Counted from the first letter of the stretch, positions 11,154-23,293 are shown. The stretch is DNA of 64,000 nucleotides from Tricholoma matsutake (GCA_026075535.2 AP026541.1:7316001-7380000), one strand, 5' to 3'. Numbers and translations are program-made. The notes: generated by a model not told the origin, from the letters alone.

Positions 11154-12258
11154 CGCTTTTGGTATTATGAAAGAGGGTGATGCATATGGGGATGATGATG
11201 GTCGGATCCTCCCTGCGGCCACATGCTGATCAATTAGTGTTTTCCAGCCTGTTTGATATTTCCACGGGCAGCCATATGGACATGACACTGACACTGGTGC
11301 CCCTGGGAGTAGCTGGATGTGGTGGTATACGTTGCACGGGAGGTCCTTTACATGTGGGGTGTCTGATGGAAAGCGATCTACAAAGGAGTCCTTCATTTGC
11401 TTGTCCAGTTTTTGCAGTGTGGCTTCCCCTGCCAATTGTGCAATCTGGGCTTTAATGGTTGCGATGATATCTGGCGGACCAGTTGTGAATGCTGTCATAT
11501 CAAAACATTGTACGTTTTCATCAAAAAGTGCCATCAACTCCATGTGGATGAGAATTCTAGTTTTCCTGGTACTTTCCTGTCCTGCCCTAATTTGCTGGGC
11601 CTCAAGCTTACAACATTGTGAGGGTGATCTTGTAATAGTATGTTGATGTAATTTTGGGTTGGGGGGGTTCAGTAAATCATATCCTGTTTCTTTTGCAATA
11701 ACAGTCCAAAGTTCAGCGTCCACAACAATTTTATTTTTCAGGAGGAAATTGAGGCCAAGTATTAAGTATGTGTGGAGTTCAGGGCAGATGATTGCATTGA
11801 TAACATGGGCATGCCAGAGGGCATCAGGGGACTGAATTGATAATCTACAATATTGAGTTAAGATGAGAGGAGTTGATGCGTTGCTGGTCTTTGTGAATGC
11901 TCCAGAAACAGCGAAAGGCTTGAAAAGAGGTTTTGCAGTGAGGCATAAAATTTTGGCGAGCTGGCTAGAAATCAAGACTGGGGACGAGCCATGATCAATT
12001 AGTGCTTCAACAGGGGTGGGGGCACAGGTAGCAGGGGCGTCGATACAACATGTCCAATGAAGATGTTGAGGGAGAGTAAGGGACAAAGTCACGTACTCAT
12101 CAACTTCATTCGCATCCACAAATTCATCTGAATCATTACTCTCGCTCTCCTCAAATATTGCATCAGCTTTGAAAATGGCGGCGACGGTGGTGGTCATTGC
12201 TTGTCATGCAGCCTGTATCTTCTTGTAAGCTGCCTTTGCTTTCGCAGCATTCGCCCCC
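11154..12258 (-). pseudogene. Protease and N-terminal RT of element B
   Basis: A minus-strand frame reads from just after the gag zinc knuckle through a retropepsin-like domain (A-L-I-D-H-G-S-S-P-V-L-I) into the RT start (S-S-S-P-Y-A-S-P-S-F-I-I-P-K-A). The active site reads DHG rather than DSG or DTG; element D has the related A-L-I-D-H-S. The frame is broken at P1, beyond which RT resumes at 8868. Confidence 0.85.
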
Positions 12259-12263
12259 GTTAC

Positions 12264-12689
12264 TGTAAGGGGACTAGGGGGGTGCCCTGTGTGTTTTTCC
12301 TATTTTTTATGTTCGTCCTATATTTTTCCCCACCTCATTTCCTTCTATTCTTCATTTTCTATGATTTTTCCGGATTTTATTACTAATTTTCCCTTGCTAT
12401 CATGTTTGTACATGTTGACACTTTTATATTTAGAGGCGGAGTACCCCTTCTGACACATACCCCTTGGTATGATGTCATTTGGCGGCCTTGATCCACCTAT
12501 CTCCGCCTTTTTCTATTTTTAGGTTATATTTGATTTTTGTCATCTTCACATATACTGGGCATCAGCAAGGGGATCCTTAGAGTTTTCTCTTTGGATTTCC
12601 CTTTGCTAGGTGTGTCCCCAATGCCTGTATTATGTAGTATAATTTTAACTTTGGATTTCCCTTTGCTAGAGGCTTAGGTTGCCCTTATA
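12264..12689. repeat. Solo LTR (426 bp) in gag-pol of element B
   Basis: It starts TGTAAGGGG, ends CCCTTATA, and is flanked by 5-bp direct repeats GTTAC at 12259-12263 and 12690-12694. Removing it with one repeat restores an uninterrupted frame K-R-V-T-G-A-N-A-A-K in element B. The 3' end TA instead of CA fits a C-to-T change. An internal 20-bp direct repeat (GGATTTCCCTTTGCTAG) occurs twice near the right end. No related internal region is in the window. Confidence 0.85.
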
Positions 12690-13657
12690 GTTACCCTCTT
12701 GCAGTCTTCTAGTGTCAGGTGGGGGTTGGTGCAGTTGCGGCCAAGGTGGCCTGCATAGAAAACATGGCATTTATAGCATCCAAGGTGTTGTCTAAGGAGT
12801 GTCTTCTCATTGTCGGTTAGTGGTTTGAGAGGGGTGGTGTAGGGGCTGGCAGAGGCAGTGGCCGTGCTGTCGATGTTAGGCACTGACAAATCATGTAGGA
12901 TGTTACCACCTTTTGCTGCATGGGATACCCACCCCGCGCGAGTGGCTTTGTAGAGGCATTTCATGCCGTCTGACAGTCAAGGTATGAGATGGAGCCAGAA
13001 CCAATCATCGGGGATGTGATAGGGGGACTTTGCAGTGCCCAGTTCATTGTTGGCATTATGGACACAGTTGACCCATGTGAGGAAATCCATGGTCCCTTGA
13101 ACCATGATCTGGTCCTGCACGAGTTTGTCTTCCCAAGAACATGGCAGAAATTTCTTTTTGAGGGTGACAAGGAACTCCGGGAAGGAGAGTGCAAGGAGTC
13201 AAGGCTCCTCCATGTTGATCCAGGATTGTACTGCTGTGGATTCAAAGTTGTAGATGATCTTTCCTACTCGATCATTCGTGGCCATGTCCTTCACGGAGAA
13301 GTAGCATCGGCAAGCGGTGTCGAACTGATGGAGTACTTTGACTGTAAGGTGACCAGCGGAGAGGAGTGGTGCAGACAAGGGTGAGGATTGTCTAACTTCT
13401 GCAGCTGCATACAGGGGGGTGATGCTGGGTGTCATGGTGGTGCTTGTGTGGGGTGTATCTATTTCAGAGTCAGATGAGGGAATGCATCGGTGCAAGGCTT
13501 GTGTGGCTGGGGCTTTGGGGACAGATGGGGTTACTGGTGCAGTTGTTGAAACAGGGGAGGGCGACAAGGATGAAAGCAGGGAAAAGGATGAGAGTGAGGG
13601 CAGCAGGGTGTTTGTTGTAATTAGAGCGCATGCTCTGCTCCTGGTGGTGAGTGGCAC
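12690..13657 (-). pseudogene. Gag of element B
   Basis: The minus-strand gene begins M-P-L-T-T-R-S-R-A near 13657 and ends in a zinc knuckle, C-Y-K-C-H-V-F-Y-A-G-H-L-G-R-N-C, near 12750. At least two frameshifts break it, near 13199 and 12961. Element H starts with the same L-T-T-R-S-R-A motif and D has the same style of knuckle. Confidence 0.8.
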
Positions 13658-14589
13658 AGTTATGGATGGAAGTCGAGACAGATTGAGTCACAGCAGTGTA
13701 GTGGTAAGATGGCATCTGACAGCGTGGGGGTGTACTTTAGGTCGTGGAGTGTCGGGAGGTTATATATGTATATATGTGGTTGTATCACAAAGGGGATTGG
13801 GGCGAATGATAACTCTTGCTGTGAGGTCAGGTGGTGTCATGCTGGGGATTGGGGCAGATGATAACCCTGACAGTGTTCTGGACGTTTCGATGCGAGTGCA
13901 CCTTCTTGCCCAGAAAGGTCAGATAATGGCACTCCTATAGAACTGTGTTAGCTGATTTTGCGTCAATTGGTGATGATCCTTGGGCAGTGCGTTCTTTGGA
14001 GAGAGACAAGGGGGGGGGGGGGTGTTTTTATTCCCAGAGTTTATGATGAGGCACTTTGGAGAAAGTTTTGCCGAGTTCGAATTAAAAAAAAAGTGTAACA
14101 AAAGTACTCTTGTACCTTGATCACTTAGAGGAAAGGAGGCCAAAGTAAATTGGAACTTGTTATGGATAAATGGAGAATGAGAATTAACTAAGACATTGTC
14201 CATGAAATCAACATTCATGCACATGATTGTGTATATTAGTAAGAGTCCAGAAAGGGAAAAGGTAATGTGTGCGGGGGAGATGGTAGGGTAGTAAGATAAT
14301 GTAGAGAATTATCTTACATGTGCCAGGTGGAGCATTAGCCACCTAGAAAGGAAAGATAAGTAAAGTTGAATAAGATGAGGAGAATAACATAGAAGCAAAA
14401 AGTACAATGCCAAGATGACAAGAGAGACCATAGTCAAGATGACATGGGAGTAGAGACGTCAAGATGACAAGAGTAAAATGTCAAGATGACATGGGAGTAA
14501 ATGTCGAGATGACATGAGAGTAAATGTCAAGATGACATGAGAGTAAAATGAGAAGATAGTAGAATCAGGAAGAACAGGATAAGCAGAGG
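13658..14589. other. Unassigned stretch with a short tandem array
   Basis: This should hold the leader and 5' LTR of element B, but no second LTR copy is present to define it. From about 14410 to 14560 there are roughly six copies of a 22-24 bp unit based on GTCAAGATGACATGAGAGTA. A run of G at about 14009-14021 is also present. I see no gene. Confidence 0.5.
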
Positions 14590-15240
14590 AGCAACTCACT
14601 GCTTCAGCAACATGACAAGCCATATCGAAATGTGTAGGAAAATCATCTTTGGATATGAAGCTGTTGATGGAGCCCATCCCCGAGATAGGATCATCCTTGG
14701 ACAAGTTACGACAGACCCAATACTTGGGAGCAACACCAGGCCCCTGGTCTTGCTCATCAACAATGAATGGAGAACAATAAATAGGTCCCCAAAGAATGTG
14801 TTCTGTTTCGGAAAGAGTAAATGGCCCAGACATATGACCAAGTGCAACCTCGCCAGAAATATACTCCTCTACCAAGGCAGGAAAGCGGTCGACTGAAGGA
14901 TGATTTTTAATAATAACAGATTTGTCGAGACGAGGCATAGGACTGAGAGGGAAACTGTGCAAGAGATTGTGGACAAGAAGAGGGTAGGTGGAAGTGAGAT
15001 CATGCTTGTGCAAAGCAGCTTCAAAAGCTGAGGTGTTGTAAGGATGGATGACAAGCTCAAAGAGCTTGATATCAGAAGAAGAAATGTTGGTGGGATGAGG
15101 ATGATGTTGAACAGTGTCAGAGAAGTCATGGTATGGCAAAGGAGGGTAATATGACAAAAGAGGGTGAGAGGATAAAGTAGGCTCCTCTTCAAACATGGAT
15201 CCAACCATCGGCAACATGGGAGCAACAGGTGTTCCATTCA
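14590..15240 (-). pseudogene. DIRS-like reverse transcriptase, N-terminal fragment
   Basis: The minus-strand frame contains E-Y-I-S-G-E-V-A-L-G-H-M-S-G-P-F-T, then P-K-Y-W-V-C-R-N-L-S-K-D-D and D-D-F-P-T-H-F-D-M. These resemble the RT entry region of DIRS-type or related tyrosine-recombinase retroelements of mushrooms. The RT is cut off before its catalytic motif, and no RNase H or recombinase is seen. It overlaps the gag-like gene in another frame. Confidence 0.6.
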
Positions 15241-16790
15241 AGGGCGGTGTGATCACCACCACAGAGGCTGCAGAAATGGAGGCAGTCGGCTCCATGATGG
15301 CCATCGCAGGACTTGGAGATATTCCAAATGGTACAAATTTGCTTTGTGGAGGGGCCTTTGAAAGGCTTGACAGTCCACAATGTGGCATCTGTGAACCAAC
15401 AGAAAAGTGGCTTGCCATCCTCAAAAGAGGTGGAGGAGGAGGGATGGTCGCAGTATCAGTGATCTCTCCTGCACAAGAGGCATGTGGAAGTAGTGTTCCA
15501 AAAGGGCACCCGAGTAGAGGAGATATCGACAGAGGAGGAATATTTGGGGCCCTTAGAAGAATGTGCATTGACATCAGCAGGACGTTTAACACCTGAAAAA
15601 GAAGATGCTGGACTGCGAATGATTTCCCTAGCACGAATAAGGACTTCAACACGTAACACGTAGACCATCCAATCGAACAAAACACCCTTCATAATATCAC
15701 GACGTGATTCAAGTTCAAAAGAATACCAAAGTTGAAAGGAGCCCTCAAAATCCACCTGTTGGATAAAAAAATCATGATGCTGTTTGAACTCCACAGCATA
15801 GGATGTTGATGCAGGATCCTGGCCTTCGTGAGGATCGCACAAGAGTTCGAGGGCCTGCAAAAAATTAGAAGAGGCCTCAATCCAATGGAGAGGTGTGAGG
15901 CAAGAGTGATGATCATCAGAACCCCAAAGGGAGACCATTTTCGGCATGTTGAGTAAAGGAATCTTCTCTGAAGCTGAATCATTGGCACCCCAGGGATGAG
16001 ACAACTTCACATGCACATCCTGAGGTGAATGATTGATGGTCTTGATGTGGTCATTCGTGAAGAAATTTAAAGGAGGGGAGGCTTTGTTCTTGATACCTAG
16101 GAGATAAATGGTGGGGATAACTGGGAGTTCACTTTTTCCCATCACTTGAGGCATGGGATTGACAAGACGCATTGAGCCAAGAAGACTAGACCTAGTATTA
16201 GTCTCAGCATCCTTGTCCTTGTCTTTTTCAGCCTGCCTTTCCAACTCAGCTGATTTCTTTGAAAGTGCATGTGCAACCTCAACCTCACGAGTGAGTGAAG
16301 GAGGCAAAGGACCAACAGAATCACAGTATTGTTGACTGTCAACAAGATCCTGCAGTTCTTGAGAGGAATAACAAAAGGGGGTTTTTAGTACCGGGCCGAT
16401 GTTGAGGTCATCGGGATGGGGAAATATTGTGGTCTTGGTGTTAACTGTTTTAAGTATACTGTCGTTGTTGTAATTCTCAATATTTGAGCTCTCAGCAATG
16501 CGGATGGTGAGCAGCAATTCATATCGATCCAAAGCTGCAGGTACAACAATATGAGCATCAAAATTGAAGTCATCAGTCAAAGGACCTTCAATTCTGGCAT
16601 TAACAAGCTGAGTTGGAGGCATAATGTCGACAAGAAAAGATGAGTGCAGCAAATAAGAAGAATGTCTTAGTAGCCATGCATGCAGAGCCAACTTAAACAT
16701 CTGAGCTTGATCAGCCATAAGTTGGCAGCATCTGCGAGACCATATCCTCGATTGCCTTATCTGCCACTTGGTGTAGCCGGCTTTGCACAT
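15183..16790 (-). pseudogene. Gag-like gene of the DIRS-like element
   Basis: One minus-strand frame, interrupted only by a TGA at 15456, runs to an array of Cys/His motifs: C-L-L-C-R-R-D-H, then C-T-I-W-N-I-S-K-S-C and C-S-L-C-G-G-D-H. A Cys-rich tail of this kind is typical of the first ORF of fungal DIRS-like elements. The N-terminal part has an acidic/lysine-rich stretch (A-E-K-D-K-D-K-D-A-E). The true start is uncertain. Confidence 0.6.
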
Positions 16791-17554
16791 AGACCTAGCT
16801 CACAATCGGCCATAATAAAATCAATAAACTTGACCAAAAAAGGAAAATTTCATCAGTTACTTACAAAATCAACTCCCTTGCATATTCCAGGGCTCAACCC
16901 TGCTCCTGGAAGTGCCTAAACTTCATTAAGGGTTAAATAAAAGGAAATACCATAATTTTCATGTGCTTTCTAACCATGTGACATCAACATGTCTATGTGA
17001 CATTGACATGATACCAGTCGAAATGTTGAAAGTCCAAACTGTTAGAATGAGCATAGTGTTACTCACTCAGGATAACAGAAGACCCTGGCAAACATGCAGG
17101 GCTATATATACAGTACACATATATGTATAAGCAGCAAGAACAATAGAAATATGGAAGAAAAAGTATAAAAATGAAGAGGCGTACTGGGGAATGGAGATTT
17201 GCTAAAAATAAACTAAGTGTTCCTATTTCTTGCGATGCACTCAATATTCCAACATGAACTACAGAAGGGAGACTAAAATTAGTAGACATGGATGGTAATG
17301 AATTCAGCAAGTCTTGGGTGGATGACAACTTCAAACTATAGATATGTACTTAATTATACTAACTTCTGCATATCCAATAAGCAACTGATTACTCAAAAAG
17401 TCACTGAAAAGGAGTGATCAAGCTTGAGTTGTATTGATTACATACTGATCATGGTTGGGATTGAACATTTTTGCTGCTCAAACCCCTCAAAAGGGGTGCA
17501 TAATGTTGCAATAAAATAACCGAAAAGATTTGGCCACCCTAAAATGTCATGAAG
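16791..17554. other. No gene recognised
   Basis: AT-rich sequence between the DIRS-like remnant and element D. It may include the 5' end of the DIRS-like element. No convincing coding frame, repeat or RNA gene was found. Confidence 0.5.
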
Positions 17555-17794
17555 TGGAAGGGAGTGTGGTCTCCCAACACTCAAGAATACCAAGTGTGAG
17601 GAATGTGGTATCAATTAAAGAGTAGCTACCGTTCTATTACAAACATTGCATATCTAAGAGTCAACTAGTCATGTGACTGTGTATAGGCATGACCATGTAT
17701 AGGCGTGACCATGTATAGGCATGATTGTGTATAGCTGTGATTGTGTATAGGCGTGTGATGTGCGCATTGCATTGTAAGAGACACTTCTCTTACA
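17555..17794 (-). repeat. 3' LTR of element D
   Basis: Runs TGGAAGGG to CTTACA and is repeated at 31041-31264. On the minus strand the purine tract GGGAGAGAG precedes it. A 16-bp subrepeat (CATGACCATGTATAGG) is tandem inside. The left flank TGAAG (17550-17554) is repeated at 31265-31269, which defines the insertion. Confidence 0.9.
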
Positions 17795-17824
17795 CTCTCT
17801 CCCATTTCAAAAAATTCCTTCTTC

Positions 17825-20800
17825 TCACGTCTTAGCCTCCCAAACCTCGAGTGCTTCAGTCTCCAACAACTCTGACCTTGCCAGCCATGAACCCGCCTCG
17901 GGTCCATATCCTTTCCAATGGATTAGGTATTGTCTTCCTCGTCCCCTCGGCCGTTCGTCCAAAATCCTATCAATGAAATATTCCATTGTTCCCTCTGGCA
18001 TCACGATAGGCCCTGGTTGTTCCATTTTCCTTTCAGGAAACAGTTTGTCGTCATTTTCTACATGTCGTTTAAGGTGTGACATGTGGAATGTAGCATATCG
18101 AGAATCTGGGAGCACCAACCTGTATGTCGATGTTTCTGGGAATGCTTACAGCACTTCATATGGACCATCCCAATGTGGCATGAACTTGGCAACCCTACCG
18201 ATCTGTTTTTGCATGTATTCTCTTCTGCGGTGCGCCGTCTTCATCATCACCTTGTCTTCAACTGTGAATTCTGGGTCGGCGTCTCGGTCCTTATTAGCAT
18301 AATGGGCTTGGGAAATCTTTGCTGCCAAAAGGCAGTCCTTGGTGCCCTCCACTTCGTTGTTTATCTTATCAACTAAATCTCTTGCCTGCAATTCTTCAAC
18401 ACTGTTTGTCAACGTCTCCTCTCCCTCCATCATAATTGGTAGTAAGACTTGTGGGGATCGTCCAGTTTTTAGAACAAAAGGGGAGACCTGGGTTGATGCA
18501 TTGACAGTGTTCATTATATTGAATTGTACTTTAGGTAAAGCCTTTGCCCACCTGCTCTGGTTTCTCTCGACGTGATAATGCAAACATTGAATTACAGTTT
18601 TGTTTGATCTTTCCGAGGAACCATCCTTCTCCAGGTGATACGCTGTGGAAAGTTTGTGTTTGATCCCAGTCAGTTTCATGAGTGCAGCCCAAAACTTCGA
18701 GATGAACAATTTGTTGCGGTCGCTGATGATCTCCAACGGACAACCATTTTCACAATACGAGACATTGAAGAACACCTCTGCAAACTCCTCGGCTGACATG
18801 TCTGTCCTACAAGGGGTGACTTGGATATCCGCACCCAATCTATCCATCATTGTGACGATAGCATCAAACCCATCATCAAGTGGTAATGGGCCCACGAAAT
18901 CGATCACCATGGAATCAAATTGTTTATTGGGAATAGGCAATGGGTGCAGTGGACCAGCTGCCTTAGATGTACTTGACTTGTTGTGTTGGCATGGGCCACA
19001 ACCCAGTATGTACGCTGTGAGGAGATCTCTCCTCATATTTGGCCAATAGAAATCATTTCTGAGAGCTGAATATGACTTCTCGCCTCCAAAGTGGCCCAGC
19101 TGGTCATGAGCCAGCCTGAACAGCTGCTTGTGTACATCCATGTACTTTGGAATGATCAGTCGGTTTCCTACAAAGAGCAAGCTGTTCTTGAACATGAAAC
19201 CCAACTTCGAGTCCATCACATTTCGTTTCAAGTCCTCCAAAATTCCTGCGCACCAGCTGTCTTTTTTGTAACCATTCCATATCCTTTTGAACAGTTTTGG
19301 GTTAGATTCGATCCTGAAAATAGCACTGACATGCATTGCTGGCTGAGGTGCCTCCGGAAGCCTTGAAAGGGCGTCCGCCACCGTATTATCCTCTCCCTTG
19401 ATGTATGTTATGGTGTATTCATATTGGGACAGATACTCCATCCACCTAACTTGCCTCAGGGATAGATCAAAATTCTCTATTGTTTTGTGATCCATGTAGA
19501 TGTTGATGTGAGTTCCCAACAAGTCCACTCTCCATTTTGCTAATGCTCGGATGATGCTCAGCATTTCCTGCTTGTGGACAGGGTAGTGCAACTCGGCACC
19601 TTTCAGTTGTCTGCTCTCGAACGCTACTGGCCACGTGTGTTCCCAGTCTTCTCCAAAAGAGAGTACTGTGCCTGTGCGTCTCTTACTTGCATCACAAGTT
19701 ATGAAAATTTGTTTTTTGCCAGGATTATGGTGGTCAATCGTTGTCAGGCAATCTCAACCAAGTACAAGTCTTTTGATGGCTTTGAATGCATGCTGGTGAT
19801 CATTTGTCCATGCAGGAAAAAAGGTATTACATTCTTTCTTTGTCAGTGGTGTGAGGACCGCAGTGTGTTCTGCCAGCACTGGCAAGAACATGCTGATGTA
19901 TCTTATGAGGCCCAGGCATTGTTGCACTTGTTTTGTGGACCACGGCACCTGCCAATCCAAGACTTGCTTAACTTTTTCACTGTCTGCCTTGATACCGTTT
20001 GCCGAGATGTGGTGGCCCAAGAAATTAATATCTGTCGTGAATAGTGATGACTTCTTAGTGGAACAGAATAGCTGTGCCTTGCGCAGAGCCTCGAGGACCA
20101 CTGCTACATTTGCTTTATGCTCCGCCAGGGTGGAAGACCAAATAACAATGTCATCGAGGTAGACATGGCAAATTCTTCCAATTAGATCTGATAATGCTAA
20201 TGTAACTCGGCATTGATGTGTTGCAGGAGAATTCCTAAGCCTCATGGGCATGACCACCCATTCCCATAAGCCGAACGGTGTCAACATTGCTGTATATTTG
20301 ACGTGATCCAGGTGGACCAAGGTTTGAAAAAAAGAATTTGTCATGTTGATCTTTCCCCATATTTTTCCCTTTGGACAGTCAGCTAAGATATCGTCGATTC
20401 TCGGGAGTGGGTAATTATCTGGGACCGTTATCTTATTAAGCTTTTGGTAGTCATTGACCCACCTGGGAAGCATGGTACTATCAGCCTTAGGGATGATAAA
20501 TGATGGCAAAGCATATTGCGAGGACGATGGGCATATCTGTCCTGCTTTGGAATGTTGCTCTATCAATGTTTTCCAACCGTCTCTGTATTTTCTTGGGCAA
20601 GAGTAGGTGTGGCCTACTGAGATTGGCGTCCCAGGTTTAACCTCAATGTGATGGTACACGTCGGTAGACAAATCTTTTGCATGTGGGATGTCCGCAGGAA
20701 ACCGGTCTGCAAACCGTTCTGTGTAAACACAATCCAATTTATCTAAGATGGCCAATGCAGCCAGTTCTTGTATGCGTTTCTTCACCACCGCAATCATACA

Positions 20801-20953
20801 TGGGGTTTTCATTGTATGCACTTCGAAATTGAAACAAGCTGGGTTTTCTGCAAAGATACACTGTAATTCTTCATGTATGAGCTTCTGGTCCTTTTGCGCT
20901 TGTGAGAGACCCTTTGTTATTGCCTTGTTTGTCACCCTCCTTTGATCTTGCAC
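17825..20953 (-). pseudogene. Pol of element D: RT, RNase H, integrase, chromodomain
   Basis: Minus-strand order: RT with intact H-V-Y-L-D-D-I-V-I-W (near 20160), RNase H, integrase with H..H..C-G-P-C zinc motif and intact D (V-I-D-F-V-G-P-L), D (S-D-R-N-K) and E (S-S-E-R-S-N-K), and a chromodomain with I-H-W-K-G-Y near 17920. Only a TGA near 19754 (Arg in element B at the same place) and a TAA at 18146 interrupt it, plus a frame change near 20900 between the protease and RT frames. It is the best-preserved pol of the B/D family here. Confidence 0.9.
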
Positions 20954-21686
20954 AGATAATTGTGTCTTTTTTACATTCTACTCTGGGTGGGTTCAAGAGG
21001 TTGTACTCGGCATCTTCCATGATAGCCATTCTTAGCTCCATGTCAATGACAATTTTGTTTTGTGTGAGGAAATCCAGCCCAAGAATAATCCCCGTGTGAA
21101 GGTTCGGACAAATGATTGCATTAATTACTCTTGATTTCCATACTGAGTCTGAGGATTGCAGGTGTACTTTACAATATTCTGATAATGTAGTGTCCAAATT
21201 TTTCTGTCCATTTACAAAGGCACCGGTAACTTGAAAGGGCTTGAATAGCTTGCGTCGCATGAGTCCATAGATCTCTACCATCTTAGATGAAATCAGCACT
21301 GGGGGACAACTGTGGTCAATAAGTGCTTGAATTGGCGTGGGTGTGCATGTCAATGGCGCATCAATACAGCAGTCCCACCACAAGTGTGATGGTAATGAGA
21401 AAGGTTCTGTCATGTACTCTGAAGCTTCACCCTCAGACAAATTGAAATGCTCATCTTTGTCGGCTTCAAACATGCCCGCTACAACCATAGCCAAGTTCGC
21501 TTCAAAAGCTGCCTTGGCCTTGAGCACTTTGGTGATGGTGACATTCTTGCCTGCTTCTGGAGTTGGTCTCCCTTTGTTTCCGAGGGGGCAGTCGCCCGCA
21601 AAATGTCCTGCATAGAATAATCTGCAATGGAAACAGCCGTGATGAGCCTTAAGAAGATCATGCTCAGCTGGGGTGAGCTTAGCCAT
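20871..21686 (-). pseudogene. Gag zinc knuckle and protease of element D
   Basis: It contains the knuckle C-F-H-C-R-L-F-Y-A-G-H-F-A-G-D-C and a retropepsin-like domain, Q-A-L-I-D-H-S-C-P-P-V-L-I, in one frame. The active-site triplet is DHS where B has DHG. The upstream gag is separated by the MITE at 21689-22218. Confidence 0.8.
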
Positions 21687-21688
21687 GA

Positions 21689-22218
21689 CACAAGAGGCAG
21701 AGCAATATTATCCTGGAGAAAATGTTGGGAATAATGGGGGGAAAAGACACTTTTTCACTGGGGAAAAATTAAAAGGAACCATCAGTAAAAAAATGTTGTT
21801 TTTCCCACACTTTTCTCTTTGCTCTTGGTCAGCAAAAATAACTCATCCATTCCTGGGAGAAAATCAGGTGAAAATGGAGGGGAAATATATCTTTTTTTCC
21901 ACATTTTCTCTATATCTGGTGAAAATAACATTTTTTCTCCTGACTTCCACAACTTTTTCACCGAGAAACAGATTAGTTATTTTTCCACAGAGAAAAAAGT
22001 GGGAATATATGGGAAAATGACCTTTTTCCCCCTAATGTTCACAAGTTTTTCTCTGGGAAACAGATTAGTTGTTTTCCTGCAGCAACCAAAAGGACAAAGT
22101 GTGGGAAAATAACATATTTTTACTGATGGTTCCTTTTATTTTTCCCCAGTGAAAAAGTGTCTTTTCCCCCCATTATTCCCAACATTTTCTCCAGGATAAT
22201 ATTGCTCTGCCTCTTGTG
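21689..22218. mobile_element. 530-bp MITE with about 105-bp terminal inverted repeats
   Basis: The left arm beginning CACAAGAGGCAGAGCAATAT is repeated inverted at the right end with very few differences over roughly 105 bp. It is flanked by TGA at 21686-21688 and 22219-22221. Excision with one TGA restores the gag frame of D (S-I-Q-G-F-M-A-K-L). A 3-bp duplication and a CACA terminus hint at a CACTA-type origin, but the superfamily is unproven. The centre holds two similar blocks around GAAACAGATTAGTTRTTTTCC. Confidence 0.85.
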
Positions 22219-22221
22219 TGA

Positions 22222-22591
22222 ATCCCTGAATGGAATTAGTCGCATTCATGAGGACACCAGGAGCATGAGTGCTCGCTCCCGCCGTTGTCATGCTGGTGCT
22301 GACACATAAGGTCTTTGCATTGGCTTGACCTGCTGCCTGAGCAATCTTCAGCCGTTTGTCGTGCTTGCTCTGATTTTTGACATCAAGGAGGTGCACCCGT
22401 TCAATCCATGCTTCGAGATCTGTGATTTTGTCCAGGGTACCGTGCATGTTGTTTGCGTCAAAGGAGGTTTTAAGTGTTGGGGATAGTCATGGAACAAAGT
22501 GAGCGTGAAGTTTGTCTTCTTCGATGTGGTAGTCCAAGTTTGCGATCCCAAGCTCCAAGTTTGATTTGCGTATGGCCTCAGTCCAGGAGAG
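22222..22591 (-). pseudogene. Gag of element D, middle part
   Basis: The minus-strand frame reads L-E-A-W-I-E-R-V-H-L-L-D-V-K-N-Q-S-K-H-D before the MITE. Upstream it is interrupted at 22597 by element E and continues at 30172. A short frame change lies near 22480. Confidence 0.75.
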
Positions 22592-22932
22592 GAAGGTGTT
22601 ACGATTTGTTATCCAGACCCGCAAGACTGGGCACTTCATTTTTCCTTTCTGACACGACACAACTCACTTCTGATGGAGACACCCCTTGCTCTGACTCCTG
22701 TCGATTGACATGCTGCGCCGCAGTATTCCGTGATGTCGGACTCCTTGATGTCGGACCCTTGATATCGGATCCATGACATCGGACGCCTCATGCTTGGCAT
22801 GAGGGTTATTTACTATTGTTCTTCAACATGCTGCGCTGCAGCACTCTGTGACATCAGACACCTCATGCTAGGCATGAGGCTTACTGTTCTATTGTTCCTT
22901 CTATATTTACTTGACAAAGATCTCGTATTCTG

Positions 22933-22969
22933 ATTGGACGATAGACATTCTCTGAACTGTATATAAGCT
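22933..22969 (+). promoter_or_regulatory. LTR promoter of element E
   Basis: GATTGGACGATAG is followed 20 bp later by a TATATAAGC box. The same pair is present in the LTR of A. Transcription should start shortly after, which places the hairpin array at 23043-23293 in the RNA leader. Confidence 0.6.
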
Positions 22970-23042
22970 ACAGTAATATTGCCTGTATTCCTTAGCTTGA
23001 CCTAATTCAAACAACGGTCTTAGACTCAACCAGAACACTTAA

Positions 23043-23293
23043 CAGCTTAGGAAGCCCCTAGCTGTGATAACTCGAACTCGACAATTGGAAAGCCTCCAAT
23101 TGTGATACACTCGAACTCAACAGTTGGAAAGCCTCCAACTGTGATACACGAACTGACGGTCTACTCAGAAAGCCTCTGAGTACGGATAGCTGTGACGACT
23201 TGAGGAAGTACCCAAGTGAAGGCAGGAAGCCCGATACACTAGGAAAGTCTCCTAGTGCAATACTGAGACAGTTGGAAAGCCTCCAACTGTGAC
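23043..23293 (+). other. Array of about seven related RNA hairpins in the LTR leader
   Basis: Successive inverted repeats share the loop AAAGCCT or a near variant but have different stems: CAATTGG/CCAATTG, CAGTTGG/CCAACTG (twice), ACTCAG/CTGAGT, ACTAGG/CCTAGT, plus CAGCT-based and ACTTG-based stems. Arms change together so pairing is kept. The array is repeated in the 3' LTR (29870-30125). This indicates a selected RNA structure. Confidence 0.75.

Noticed and set aside
13199..13940. Plus-strand ORFs over the gag of B
   Set aside because: Shadow frames of the minus-strand gag, which has a recognisable zinc knuckle and relatives in D and H.
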